A stretch of 36,816 bases of DNA from Candidatus Zixiibacteriota bacterium (GTDB lineage: Bacteria; Zixibacteria; MSB-5A5; GN15; FEB-12), in NCBI GenBank assembly GCA_021163775.1, contig JAGGTI010000092.1, positions 1 to 36,816 on the forward strand, read 5' to 3'. A program made the translations under genes and the position numbers. Below the pieces are notes generated by a model. That model was given only the letters and a program-made list of their open reading frames with translations. It did not search any database and had not been told where the DNA came from. This document shows positions 16,636 to 23,882 of the stretch, piece after piece; position 1 is the first letter of the stretch, and the number at the start of each line of letters is the position of its first letter.

Positions 16636-17549
16636 TGCCTTACCTGGTCGCCGATAGTCTCAGTCGCAAGTATGGTCACAACCTGGCGCTGGATGATTTT
16701 TCACTTAGTGTGAACAAAGGTGAATTGTTCGCCCTGTTAGGTCCGGATGGTGCCGGTAAAACGACTATGATTCGTGTCTTATGCCGCCTGCTTGACCCCG
16801 ACTCAGGTAGCGTGACAATCAATGGCCTTGACCTGCAACAACGGTACGATGACATCAAACCTATCCTCGGCTATATGCCCCAGCAGTTCTCGCTCTACCC
16901 CGACCTGTCGGTCGAGGAAAACATGACTTTCTATGCCGGTATGTACGGTGTGACCGGACAGGCTTACCGTGACAAACGTGACCAGCTCTACCAATTCTCC
17001 AAGCTGGGACCGTTTGCCAAACGACGTGCCTCGGCTCTTTCCGGCGGGATGAAACAGAAACTCGCTCTCTCGTGCGCACTCATCCACAACCCACGTATGC
17101 TGATTCTGGATGAACCAACTACCGGGGTCGACCCGCTTTCTCGTCGCCAGTTCTGGGAAACACTCCTGCAGTTGAAAAGCCAGGGCGTGACAATCCTGGT
17201 TTCCACCCCATACATGGACGAAGTCGCCCGATGTGACCGCGCCGCGTTTATCTTTGGCGGGCGCAAACTGGCCGAAGACCGTCCCGCCCAACTGGCCGCC
17301 GCGTTTCAGGGTAGCATCTTTTACATTGATCGCGAACCGACTTCGCAACTGCTCAATCAGATTATGTCTATCGACGGCCTTACCACCGCTCGGTTCGGTG
17401 CCGGAATGCATCTGTATCTCGCCCCTGATGACTCGCTTGACCCTTACCTCAATGCTTTGAGCCAACTCGGCCTGAATAGTTCCGACATCAACCCGATCGC
17501 ACCATCGCTCGAAGATCGTTTCATTCAATTGATGGAGTCTCCTACATGA
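16635..17549 (+). CDS. ABC transporter ATPase, first (YbhF N-half-like)
   Basis: 304 residues. Walker A GPDGAGKTT at 36-44, with Asp-Gly where Asn-Gly is usual; Q-loop MPQQF (about 81-85); signature LSGGMKQ at 135-141; Walker B MLILDEP with Glu160; H-loop region STPYMDE, where the usual switch His is not evident. A C-terminal extension of about 80 residues follows. Together with the next gene it matches the two ATPase halves that are fused in E. coli YbhF. The next ATG overlaps its stop by 4 nt. It powers the ABC-2 exporter encoded downstream. Confidence 0.9.
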   Translation: MPYLVADSLSRKYGHNLALDDFSLSVNKGELFALLGPDGAGKTTMIRVLCRLLDPDSGSVTINGLDLQQRYDDIKPILGYMPQQFSLYPDLSVEENMTFYAGMYGVTGQAYRDKRDQLYQFSKLGPFAKRRASALSGGMKQKLALSCALIHNPRMLILDEPTTGVDPLSRRQFWETLLQLKSQGVTILVSTPYMDEVARCDRAAFIFGGRKLAEDRPAQLAAAFQGSIFYIDREPTSQLLNQIMSIDGLTTARFGAGMHLYLAPDDSLDPYLNALSQLGLNSSDINPIAPSLEDRFIQLMESPT

Positions 17550-18307
17550 ATGACTCCACTCACAACAGTGGTTCGGCTGTCCTGATAAACAACCTTACGC
17601 GCCATTTCGGAGATTTTACCGCAGTCGATCATATTTCACTCAAAGTCGACTACGGTGAAATATTCGGGTTCCTGGGTGCCAACGGCGCAGGCAAGACCAC
17701 CGCGATTAGAATGCTCTGCGGTTTGCTTATGCCATCCGGCGGTAGTGGCGAAGTAGCTGGCTATGATATCTACAAGCAGGCCGAGTCGATCAAGAAACAT
17801 ATTGGCTATATGTCGCAGAAGTTCTCACTCTATCCCGACTTGACCGGACGTGAAAATCTTACCTTCTACGGTGCCGCCTACAACCTTCGACCTGCCGACC
17901 TGTCCGATCGAATACATGAACTGACCGAACGCCTTGAACTCGGGGAGTTCATCAACCAGCTCTCCGGCAAACTTCCGATTGGCTGGCGTCAGCGTCTGGC
18001 CCTGGCCGCCGCCATCCTTCACCGGCCGCGCATCCTCTTTCTTGATGAACCAACCGGTGGTGTTGATCCGGTTTTTCGTCGTCGCTTCTGGTCGATTCTG
18101 TACGACCTGGCCGACTCGGGCGTAGCCGTTTTTGTCACGACCCACTACATGGATGAAGCCGAGTACTGCGGGCGAATCTCAATTATGCACCACGGCAGTA
18201 TTATCGAACAGGGCCGCCCGTTCGATCTGAAACGACAGCACGGCACCGACTCACTCGACGACTTGTTCATCAATCTGATTCTGAGCCAGGAGGCAACCCG
18301 TGCATAG
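17546..18307 (+). CDS. ABC transporter ATPase, second (YbhF C-half-like)
   Basis: 253 residues. Walker A GANGAGKTT at 44-52, Q-loop YMSQKF (89-93), Walker B ILFLDEP (162-169), H-loop TTHYMDEAE. The signature LSGKLPIGWRQRL (139-151) departs from LSGGQ in the way seen in the second ATPase domain of YbhF-like proteins. It is therefore probably paired with the preceding ATPase as a heterodimer rather than a homodimer. The permease start (GTG 18300) lies inside its end, with an AGGAGG site. Confidence 0.9.
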   Translation: MNDSTHNSGSAVLINNLTRHFGDFTAVDHISLKVDYGEIFGFLGANGAGKTTAIRMLCGLLMPSGGSGEVAGYDIYKQAESIKKHIGYMSQKFSLYPDLTGRENLTFYGAAYNLRPADLSDRIHELTERLELGEFINQLSGKLPIGWRQRLALAAAILHRPRILFLDEPTGGVDPVFRRRFWSILYDLADSGVAVFVTTHYMDEAEYCGRISIMHHGSIIEQGRPFDLKRQHGTDSLDDLFINLILSQEATRA

Positions 18308-19406
18308 AATCCGGTTCATCGCCCAGAAAGAATTCTACCATATCCTGCGCGATTTCCGCTCGCTGATCATCGTAATCATTATGCCGGTCATGATGATTTT
18401 CCTCTACGGTTATGCGATCAATATGGATATCGAAAACGTGTCACTCGCCATCGTTGACTTTGATCACAGCGTTGAGTCTCAACAACTGACCGAACGGTTC
18501 TTCGCCTCACCTTATTTCAGCCCAGGTGAAAACGAAGTCGATATGAGCGATCCCGAACAACTACTGCGCTCTGGTCAGGTCGCCGCGATTCTGGCCATCC
18601 CCCCCGGATTTTCAGCCGCCTTGGCGCGCGGCGAGGACTTCGAATTAGGTATGATGGTCGATGGCACCGATGCTTCACTGGCCTCGGCGGTTCAGGCTTT
18701 TTCCAACAGCGTCCTGTCCAACTTCCTAATGGATCGCCTGCCGCCCAATTTCGACATTCCCGGCGTGACGCTCTCGCAACAAGTGCTGTATAACCCTGAT
18801 CTAAAATCGTCTCACTTTCTGGTGCCCGGTCTGGTGGCGGTTATCCTGATGATGATCTCCGCGCTGATGACTTCAATGACTATCGCCCGCGAAAAAGAAA
18901 CCGGCACTATGGAGCAACTGCTCACCACTCCGGTCAAACCGCGCGAGATCCTGATCGGCAAACTCCTGCCATACGTGGTGATCGCTTTTGTGGACGGTAT
19001 CCTCGTGCTGATATTTGCCCGGTTAGTGTTTGGTGTGCCGTTTGTCGGTTCGCAACTGCTACTGCTCGGGTTCGGCCTGATCTATGTCACCACCGCGCTG
19101 TCGATTGGCATCCTAATCTCGTCATTGGTTGACACGCTCCAGGAAGCGACCCTGCTGGCCCAAGTTGCAACACTTCTTCCGGCCGTAATGCTTTCCGGTT
19201 TCATATTCGCCCTTAAGAATATGCCCTTTGTATTACAGGCGATAAGTTACATTGTACCGGCCCGCTATTTTGTTGTCATCATTCGTGGTATCATGCTCAA
19301 AGGGGCCGGCTTGGAAGTGCTCATACCACAGGCCGGAGCGTTGGTACTGCTGATGGTCATCTTGATGACTGTGGCGGCGGCCAAATTCAAAACGAGGGTG
19401 GTCTGA
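18300..19406 (+). CDS. ABC-2 type permease (YbhS-like)
   Basis: 368 residues, GTG start with AGGAGG 6 nt upstream, overlapping the ATPase gene by 8 nt. Topology of ABC2_membrane_3: TM1 at about 21-40 (LIIVIIMPVMMIFLYGYAI), a large extracytoplasmic domain (about 42-170), then five helices from about 175 to the end. It contains the family stretch AREKETGTMEQLLTTPVKPREILIGKLLPY. It forms the membrane channel with the next gene product. Close pairs of such permeases are typical of YbhS/YbhR and related drug exporters. Confidence 0.9.
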   Translation: MHRIRFIAQKEFYHILRDFRSLIIVIIMPVMMIFLYGYAINMDIENVSLAIVDFDHSVESQQLTERFFASPYFSPGENEVDMSDPEQLLRSGQVAAILAIPPGFSAALARGEDFELGMMVDGTDASLASAVQAFSNSVLSNFLMDRLPPNFDIPGVTLSQQVLYNPDLKSSHFLVPGLVAVILMMISALMTSMTIAREKETGTMEQLLTTPVKPREILIGKLLPYVVIAFVDGILVLIFARLVFGVPFVGSQLLLLGFGLIYVTTALSIGILISSLVDTLQEATLLAQVATLLPAVMLSGFIFALKNMPFVLQAISYIVPARYFVVIIRGIMLKGAGLEVLIPQAGALVLLMVILMTVAAAKFKTRVV

Positions 19407-19407
19407 T

Positions 19408-20520
19408 ATGTGGCGTGGTTATATCGGTCTAATCCGCAAAGAATTTATTCAAATTCGGCGCGATCGGAACATGCTGGGGATCATATTCCTTATGCCCATC
19501 ATTCAGCTTCTCTTGCTCGGCTATGCTGTCAACACCGATGTCAAACAACTCGACATTGATATCTACGACTTTGACCGTAGCACTCACTCGCGTGAGTTTG
19601 TGCGTTCATTCGAGGCTGGAGATCATTTTGTACCCGAAGAAGTAATTTCTCATTCCAATACCGATCCGGTGTGGGAGCTCGCCAAAAGGTTCAAAACAAG
19701 CGAAACCCAACTGGCCCTGCTCATACCGCCTAATTTCTCCGAAAAACTAACCCGCAACGAAAACGTTACCGTTGGTTTGATCGCTGATGGCTCAGATGCT
19801 AACGCCGCACGCGCCGGTCTCGGTTACGCTGGCCAGATTGTTCGTAAGTATTCGAACCATGTCACCGGCATGGAGGTGCCACTCGAAATTAGACACAACT
19901 TCCTCTACAACCCGGAACTTGAATCGGTCTACTATATGATACCCGGTATTATTGTCACGTTGCTGACTATGGTCACTACGATGTTGACTTCAATGGGTAT
20001 TGTACGCGAACGTGAAACAGGCACGCTGGAACAAATCTCGGTCACACCGATCAGTAGCCATGCCCTGCTGGCCGGTAAGATTACCACTTTTGCTTTCCTT
20101 GGTCTTTTGGAGATGGGTCTGGCCCTGGCAGTCGGCATTCTCTGGTTCGGTATTCCGTTCGCCGGCTCGCCCTGGTTCCTGCTCTGGGTAAGTGCGCTCT
20201 ACCTGCTGACTACGCTCGGCATGGGAACATTCTTCTCGACTATAACCTCGACCCAACAACAGGCGATGTTCTTAGCCTGGTTCTTTTCCGTTTTCGCAAT
20301 CCTGACCTCTGGTTTCTTCAGCCCAATATCAAATATGCCAATCTGGATGCAGAACATTACCCTGCTCAACCCGATGCGATATTTTATGACGGTAGTGCGC
20401 GGCATTATGATGAAAGGCTCCGGCCCGGCCGACATGATTCCGGATATTCTGGCGATTACCGCTTACGGTCTGACAGTTTTCACTTTGGCCGCCGCCCGTT
20501 TCCGCAAACGGACAGAATAG
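19408..20520 (+). CDS. ABC-2 type permease (YbhR-like)
   Basis: 370 residues, starting 1 nt after the previous stop. Same architecture as its neighbour: TM1 (MLGIIFLMPIIQLLLLGYAV), periplasmic domain, then the VRERETGTLEQISVTPISSHALLAGK segment and C-terminal helices. It is clearly paralogous to the upstream permease but diverged, so the pore is a heterodimer. It is the last gene of the operon; a hairpin with a T-run follows within 50 nt. Confidence 0.9.
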   Translation: MWRGYIGLIRKEFIQIRRDRNMLGIIFLMPIIQLLLLGYAVNTDVKQLDIDIYDFDRSTHSREFVRSFEAGDHFVPEEVISHSNTDPVWELAKRFKTSETQLALLIPPNFSEKLTRNENVTVGLIADGSDANAARAGLGYAGQIVRKYSNHVTGMEVPLEIRHNFLYNPELESVYYMIPGIIVTLLTMVTTMLTSMGIVRERETGTLEQISVTPISSHALLAGKITTFAFLGLLEMGLALAVGILWFGIPFAGSPWFLLWVSALYLLTTLGMGTFFSTITSTQQQAMFLAWFFSVFAILTSGFFSPISNMPIWMQNITLLNPMRYFMTVVRGIMMKGSGPADMIPDILAITAYGLTVFTLAAARFRKRTE

Positions 20521-20544
20521 CCGAAAGACGCGCCGCTCTGAGCA

Positions 20545-20573
20545 CCAAAAAAGCCTGCCTACAGGCGGTTTTC
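20545..20573 (+). terminator. Rho-independent terminator of the efflux operon
   Basis: GCCTG (20553-20557), loop CCTA, CAGGC (20562-20566), flanked by A6 upstream and GGTTTT downstream. It lies 33 nt after the last permease stop. Confidence 0.6.
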
Positions 20574-20679
20574 GGCTGACATTGGCTTACAGGGAAACAA
20601 GCACTATCCGCAGGTGTAATAATTCGACAAAGTCTGCCGATCATATAGATAGAGTAAAATGGATTCCCTGGAGGATATT

Positions 20680-20877
20680 ATGAAAGAGAAGATTGGTGTA
20701 ACTGCTGGAAAAATCTGGAACACACTCAACACCGAAGATGAAATCAGCCTGACCCGCCTGCCAAAAATGGTCGGCGAAAGAGAGACTGTTGTTTATCAGG
20801 CGCTTGGCTGGCTGGCCCGCGAAGACAAAGTTGAGTACGAGCAAAAGGGCAACCGAACCTTAGTCTCGATCCGCTAA
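20680..20877 (+). CDS. Small winged-helix protein (DUF2582-like)
   Basis: 65 residues from the ATG at 20680, chosen because GGAGG lies 5 nt upstream. An in-frame ATG at 20659 has no such site. The sequence (KIGVTAGKIWNTL, DEISLTRLPKMVG, VYQALGWLAREDKVEYEQKGNRT) fits a single winged helix-turn-helix of the DUF2582 type: three helices then a beta wing. The family is found as stand-alone small proteins in many bacteria. A nucleic-acid-binding role is likely but targets are unknown. It is a single gene at the left border of the repeat-rich island. Confidence 0.75.
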   Translation: MKEKIGVTAGKIWNTLNTEDEISLTRLPKMVGERETVVYQALGWLAREDKVEYEQKGNRTLVSIR

Positions 20878-20929
20878 TTCCGGCGTCAAATTTACCAACA
20901 TCATAGGTCACGCTGAACTACGTATATCA

Positions 20930-20985
20930 GGTTGCTTGCAACCTGACATATGAAGCTGATGGGCGTAGTCTGTATAAAGGGACAG
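20930..20985 (+). repeat. 56-nt direct repeat, copy 1 (GGTTGCTTGCAACC hairpin)
   Basis: It starts with the hairpin AGGTTGC-TT-GCAACCT and runs through a TATGAAGCTGATGGGCGT segment to TATAAAGGGACAG. It matches 21303-21358 with two differences. The hairpin core recurs at 23357, 23584, 34003 (variant) and 36635. Confidence 0.85.
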
Positions 20986-21126
20986 CCTCAGGACGTCTGC
21001 CTACCACCACTAATGGATTTCAACCTACTCTCTTTGTGATCAGCAGATACCCACATCGGCCGTTTACGTTGTGTTGGGTTCAAAGATTAACCCACACTGT
21101 TCTCGTCATTTCCGTTCCCCTCGTCA

Positions 21127-21144
21127 TTTCCGTGTAGACGGAAA
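21127..21144. repeat. Short hairpin TTTCCGT/ACGGAAA
   Basis: Seven-bp perfect stem with loop GTAG inside a TCGTCA...ATCTATGA context, the form of a common bacterial intergenic hairpin element. A partial duplicate of the left arm (TCGTCATTTCCGT) lies just upstream at about 21104. Confidence 0.6.
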
Positions 21145-21193
21145 TCTATGACCACAAATCTTTGCAGAAATCATCAGCCCCCACAATGGATCC

Positions 21194-21302
21194 AAACCTC
21201 GAATAAAACTCTTCTCTCAAAAACACTATTATATCTCTGGTGGGATGCGAGTAGACATAGTCACCCGCCTGCGCTGGTGAGACGGAGAAGGAAATTCGTC
21301 AC
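21194..21302 (+). repeat. Dispersed repeat, copy 1
   Basis: Contains AAACCTCGAAT, CTCTCAAAAACAC, TATTATATCTCTGGTG and a hairpin region around CACCCGCCTGCGCTGGTG. It aligns with copies at 23256, 23483 and 36663. The hairpin arms differ from the other copies in a compensating way (CACC/GGTG instead of CATCC/GGATG). It then joins the 56-nt block at 21303. Confidence 0.75.
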
Positions 21303-21358
21303 GGTTGCTTGCAACCTGACATATGAAGCTGATGGGCGTGGCCTGTATAAAGGGACAG
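21303..21358 (+). repeat. 56-nt direct repeat, copy 2
   Basis: Two mismatches to 20930-20985 over 56 nt. The two copies are 373 nt apart. Confidence 0.85.
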
Positions 21359-21393
21359 ACATCTGCCGCCCACTCACCGCACCAACGACTGTC

Positions 21394-22485
21394 TCATATT
21401 ACCCGCAATCCAGCCAGTTTCACGGCACCCCGTTGGTAGCCATCAGGGAAGAGTTTTTCCAGTTCTTCCAAGTCGATCTTGTTTGCCTCGCACGTTTTGT
21501 AAACAGTGGGGACTTTCTTCGTCCCTTCGAAGCTGGCGCGGAGATAATTGATTATTCGCCAGTGGTCATCGGTCAGTTTGCCACCGGGAATTTTCATATC
21601 GTACGCTCGGAAGGTAGCGTAGTATTCGTCCCAGTCGCTCGGATCGATCAGAAAGCCACGCACGTCTACCGTATACACCTTGTTCGCAGAAATAACATTG
21701 AGATCATCGGCTATGACCGGCATACTGGTCTGACTCACGTCTCCTTCCTGGTAAGTAACTCCGGCCAGTTTGCAAACACCTCGAAGATAACCGGTCGGAA
21801 AAAGCTTTTCGAGTTCAATCAGGTCTATGTCCAGATCCTCGCAGGTTTCGACAATCGTTGGTACTTGAGACTCCTTCATAAACCGATCGCGTAAGTAGTA
21901 AATGATTTTGAAGTGAGCGTCGGTGAGGCAATCGGGAAACTTCATCTCATAAGCTTTATGGAAAGCAAAAACCTCGTCCCACTCGGAGGGATTTATTAAG
22001 AATCCCCTGATATCGGTGGCGTAGGTTTTGCTATCGTAGGAGTAGTCTAAACACCGACTCTTATCTTCGATATAGAGATGTTGCATGTATGCCTCGCGAT
22101 ATGTGACTCCGGCCAGTTTGCACACTCCGCGCAGATATCCCGCAGGAAACAACACGCGCAGTTCACCAAGGCCAAGGCAGTTTCTCTTGCACATAACGAA
22201 AATAGTCGGGCACTGGTTGATTCTTTTGAAGTTATTGCGAACAAACCAGATTAGATTCCAATGTTGGTCGGTCAATCCGCCGGTGATACCAACTCCGGGA
22301 GCTTTGCCTTCGGCGAAATCCTCGTCCCAATCCTGCGGGAACAGAAGGAAGCCCTTGACATCAACGCGGTACTGCTTGCTCTTATAGCTGTACGTCTTAT
22401 AGCCGGAAGTTTTGGTTCTGGCAGTCTTGTGACCCTTTGGGTCAGTTGAGCCATTTCTTTTTGAGGTCTGCACTCTTACCTTCAC
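21394..22485 (-). CDS. Protein with three tandem DsrC/TusE-like domains
   Basis: 363 residues, GTG at 22485; a second GTG at 22473, preceded by AAGG, is equally possible. After a basic linker (1-38) come three repeats of one domain: about 39-129, 155-245 and 271-363. Each has VD.(K/R)GFL...(E/D)WDE near its start, LTD.H(W/F), a PT...C helix and LFPxGYxRGxxKLAG at its end. This is the plan of DsrC/TusE sulfur-relay proteins. The cysteine upstream of KLAG (the first C-terminal DsrC Cys, often called CysB) is kept as Cys122 and Cys238 but is Val355 in repeat 3. The C-terminal arm with the penultimate Cys is missing from all three. A further Cys recurs in all repeats (99, 215, 332). Single-domain DsrC/TusE are about 105-115 residues. 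No dsr or tus genes are nearby. A scaffold, sulfur-carrier or regulatory role is inferred, not shown. Confidence 0.8.
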   Translation of the reverse strand: MKVRVQTSKRNGSTDPKGHKTARTKTSGYKTYSYKSKQYRVDVKGFLLFPQDWDEDFAEGKAPGVGITGGLTDQHWNLIWFVRNNFKRINQCPTIFVMCKRNCLGLGELRVLFPAGYLRGVCKLAGVTYREAYMQHLYIEDKSRCLDYSYDSKTYATDIRGFLINPSEWDEVFAFHKAYEMKFPDCLTDAHFKIIYYLRDRFMKESQVPTIVETCEDLDIDLIELEKLFPTGYLRGVCKLAGVTYQEGDVSQTSMPVIADDLNVISANKVYTVDVRGFLIDPSDWDEYYATFRAYDMKIPGGKLTDDHWRIINYLRASFEGTKKVPTVYKTCEANKIDLEELEKLFPDGYQRGAVKLAGLRVI

Positions 22486-22602
22486 TCTCGCTTATGGTTC
22501 GGGGCCATATTTTTTCTCTTACTCAGCGGCCCATTCAAAAATGAGAACTTATGCACATTTACACCCATCACGTTGTATAGGCGTGGCGGTCAAGGTAAAG
22601 TC

Positions 22603-22633
22603 TTGTCAGGCGACAAGCCTGTCCTCCTGACAA
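22603..22633. repeat. Intergenic hairpin TTGTCAGG/CCTGACAA
   Basis: Eight-bp perfect arms (22603-22610 and 22626-22633) around an inner GACA/TGTC arm. It lies between the zinc-ribbon gene and the DsrC-like gene. It may end transcription of the zinc-ribbon gene, but there is no clear T-run. Just downstream, GTCATCCTGAGC and CTTGTCGAAAGG resemble another widespread intergenic repeat. Confidence 0.5.
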
Positions 22634-22723
22634 TTTCAAATCGGGAACACAAAGATCCCAACCTACAAGTCATCCTGAGCTACACCTGCCTTGAGCTTGT
22701 CGAAAGGTCGAAGTATGGTTTTC

Positions 22724-23056
22724 TCAATCCTCAAACAGATCATCGAACGCGGCGCGGCGGGAATCTTTGTCGTCCACCCGCGCTTTCATTCCCCCTGCCG
22801 TCTTAATCACCTGGCGTACCTGGAAAAAGTCGCAAAAATTGGCTTTCTCCTTTTCGCCAACTCGATGATCAATATTCTCGCGACACTGGCCTCGGCGCGA
22901 AGGATCAAAATGGCGACACCCACGACAACAGCGCAGGTCGGCGTTACAGCTCCCGCACTGGTCGTGCCGGGTTACTGTGCCCTTAATACCAGTAACATAG
23001 CCACATTTCCAGCAGAGCAACCCTTCCGGTTCGTTCTTCTTTATGCGTCCTCTCAT
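22724..23056 (-). CDS. Small zinc-ribbon protein
   Basis: 110 residues, ATG at 23056 without a clear ribosome-binding site. There are eleven cysteines: CWKCG near residue 15, CGSCN near 34, CCRGCRHF near 43, then GQC and ANFCDFF. The pattern CxxCxHFDPS..QCRE...V..KEKANFCDFF belongs to a widespread uncharacterised zinc-ribbon family. The C-terminal tail is acidic (RRAAFDDLFED). It is on the same strand as the triple DsrC-like gene but separated by 238 nt with a hairpin, so an operon is doubtful. Function unknown; metal binding is the only supported property. Confidence 0.75.
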   Translation of the reverse strand: MRGRIKKNEPEGLLCWKCGYVTGIKGTVTRHDQCGSCNADLRCCRGCRHFDPSRRGQCRENIDHRVGEKEKANFCDFFQVRQVIKTAGGMKARVDDKDSRRAAFDDLFED

Positions 23057-23215
23057 ATAATAATATGAAACGAAAAATCCTTCCAGAGTGCAACAATTGT
23101 ATCGTTTCAGCCTAATCTGGACAGATGGGACTTGAAGTTAAGACATAGTTTTGTAGCTTTGGCATATCAGAGAGGAGTTTATCATGAGTGCCAGAGGAAA
23201 CCAAAATCAAGCATA

Positions 23216-23240
23216 GTAGGTTGGAACCCCTTGCGGTTCC
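23216..23240. repeat. Hairpin GGAACC/GGTTCC of the GTAGGTT family
   Basis: GTAGGTT followed by GGAACC (23223-23228), loop CCTTGC and GGTTCC (23235-23240). It shares the GTAGGT(T/C) lead with the hairpins at 23379, 30739 and 36630. Confidence 0.6.
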
Positions 23241-23255
23241 GACATTGTAAATTAC

Positions 23256-23376
23256 CTCAAGAACATGATTATATCTCTGGTGAGACGCGAGTGAACATAG
23301 GCATCCGCCTTCGCGGATGTGACAGAAATGGGATGTTAAGTAGATTCGTAGGTCACGGTTGCTTGCAACCTGACAG
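23256..23376 (+). repeat. 121-nt dispersed repeat, copy 2
   Basis: CTCAAGAACA, GATTATATCTCTGGTGAGAC, a GCATCCGC-CTTC-GCGGATG hairpin, GGGATGTTAAGTAGATTCG and the GGTTGCTTGCAACC hairpin. It matches 23483-23603 over the full length with 9 substitutions and no gaps by eye. Confidence 0.9.
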
Positions 23377-23378
23377 TT

Positions 23379-23474
23379 GTAGGTCGAAACCAGGCCGACC
23401 TTGGCGGGCGGTTTCGACGCCGCACACGGGAATGTTATGTCGAATCCGCCCGTTCCGGTCTGGATTCGACCTAC
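23379..23474. repeat. Double hairpin between the two 121-nt copies
   Basis: GTCGAAACC (23383-23391) pairs with GGTTTCGAC (23410-23418). GTCGAATCC (23439-23447) pairs with GGATTCGAC (23462-23470). The whole is bracketed by GTAGGTC and GACCTAC. Both stems are 9 bp and perfect. Confidence 0.8.
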
Positions 23475-23482
23475 CTGCTTAT

Positions 23483-23603
23483 CTCAAGAACACGATTATA
23501 TCTTTGGTGAGACTCAAGTGAACATAGGTATCCGTCTGCGCGGATGTGACGGAAATGGGATGTTAAGTAGATTCGTAGGTCACAGTTGCTTGCAACCTGA
23601 CAG
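23483..23603 (+). repeat. 121-nt dispersed repeat, copy 3
   Basis: Aligned with 23256-23376 at 112 of 121 positions. The internal hairpin is GTATCCGT-CTGC-GCGGATG, where two substitutions change pairs to G-U type. It ends in the GTTGCTTGCAAC hairpin, 32 nt before the tRNA-Lys(CTT) gene. Confidence 0.9.
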
Positions 23604-23634
23604 ATCGGATCAGCCGCTTCACCCTACAAAAAAA

Positions 23635-23707
<73 letters not shown>

Positions 23708-23732
23708 ATTTTATTTGACGGTCCGATAAATC

Positions 23733-23804
23733 TGAGGGTGGATGGGATTGAACCATCGACCCGCTGCTTAAAAGGCAGCTGCTCTACCACTGAGCTACAC
23801 CCCC
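23733..23804 (-). tRNA. tRNA-Lys (anticodon TTT)
   Basis: 72 nt, CCA not encoded. Acceptor GGGGGTG pairs with CACCCTC, discriminator A. The anticodon arm is GCTGC-CTTTTAA-GCAGC with anticodon TTT. T-loop GGTTCAATCC. It lies 25 nt upstream of the tRNA-Lys(CTT) gene on the same transcript. Confidence 0.95.
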
Positions 23805-23845
23805 GTCAATTTATCTCATATCGGACCATATTTTCAGGGGTATAT

Positions 23846-23873
23846 ATAATATCGGCCATGTATTCAAAGTCAA
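23846..23873 (-). promoter_or_regulatory. Promoter of the tRNA-Lys pair
   Basis: Minus strand: TTGACT -35 (23868-23873) and TATTAT -10 (23846-23851) with a 16-nt spacer, each one base off consensus. The start would be about 35 nt before the first tRNA. It sits just after the stop of the FKBP gene. Confidence 0.6.
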
Positions 23874-23882
23874 CCGATTTCT

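Larger units (their letters stand above)
20878..21393. other. Non-coding repeat-rich stretch
   Basis: 516 nt without a supported gene. It carries two near-identical 56-nt blocks, a TTTCCGT/ACGGAAA hairpin, and one copy of the larger dispersed repeat (about 21194-21302) that runs into the second 56-nt block. The frame open across 21148-21894 on the plus strand is antisense to the DsrC-like gene and repeat-derived. Confidence 0.7.
23057..23634. other. Non-coding repeat cluster upstream of the zinc-ribbon gene
   Basis: 578 nt between the zinc-ribbon gene and the tRNA pair, filled with hairpin repeats listed separately. A TCATAT/ATATGA inverted repeat (23053-23068) overlaps the zinc-ribbon start. 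A 10-codon frame with an AGGAG site (23184-23216) stops directly at the first repeat and may be a decayed gene end. The longer open frames here are repeat-derived. Confidence 0.7.

Noticed and set aside
21148-21894. Open frame of 248 codons on the plus strand
   Set aside because: It is antisense to the DsrC-like gene and starts within repeats. It has no ribosome-binding site and no recognisable family, while the minus strand has clear repeated domains.
23184-23216. Ten-codon frame with an AGGAG site
   Set aside because: It encodes only MSARGNQNQA and stops where a repeat begins. It may be a decayed gene end or chance; not supported as a gene.
23216-23603. Possible CRISPR array from recurring hairpins
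   Set aside because: Repeats are long (121 nt), only two in a row, imperfect and separated by other hairpins rather than equal-length spacers. No cas genes are nearby.
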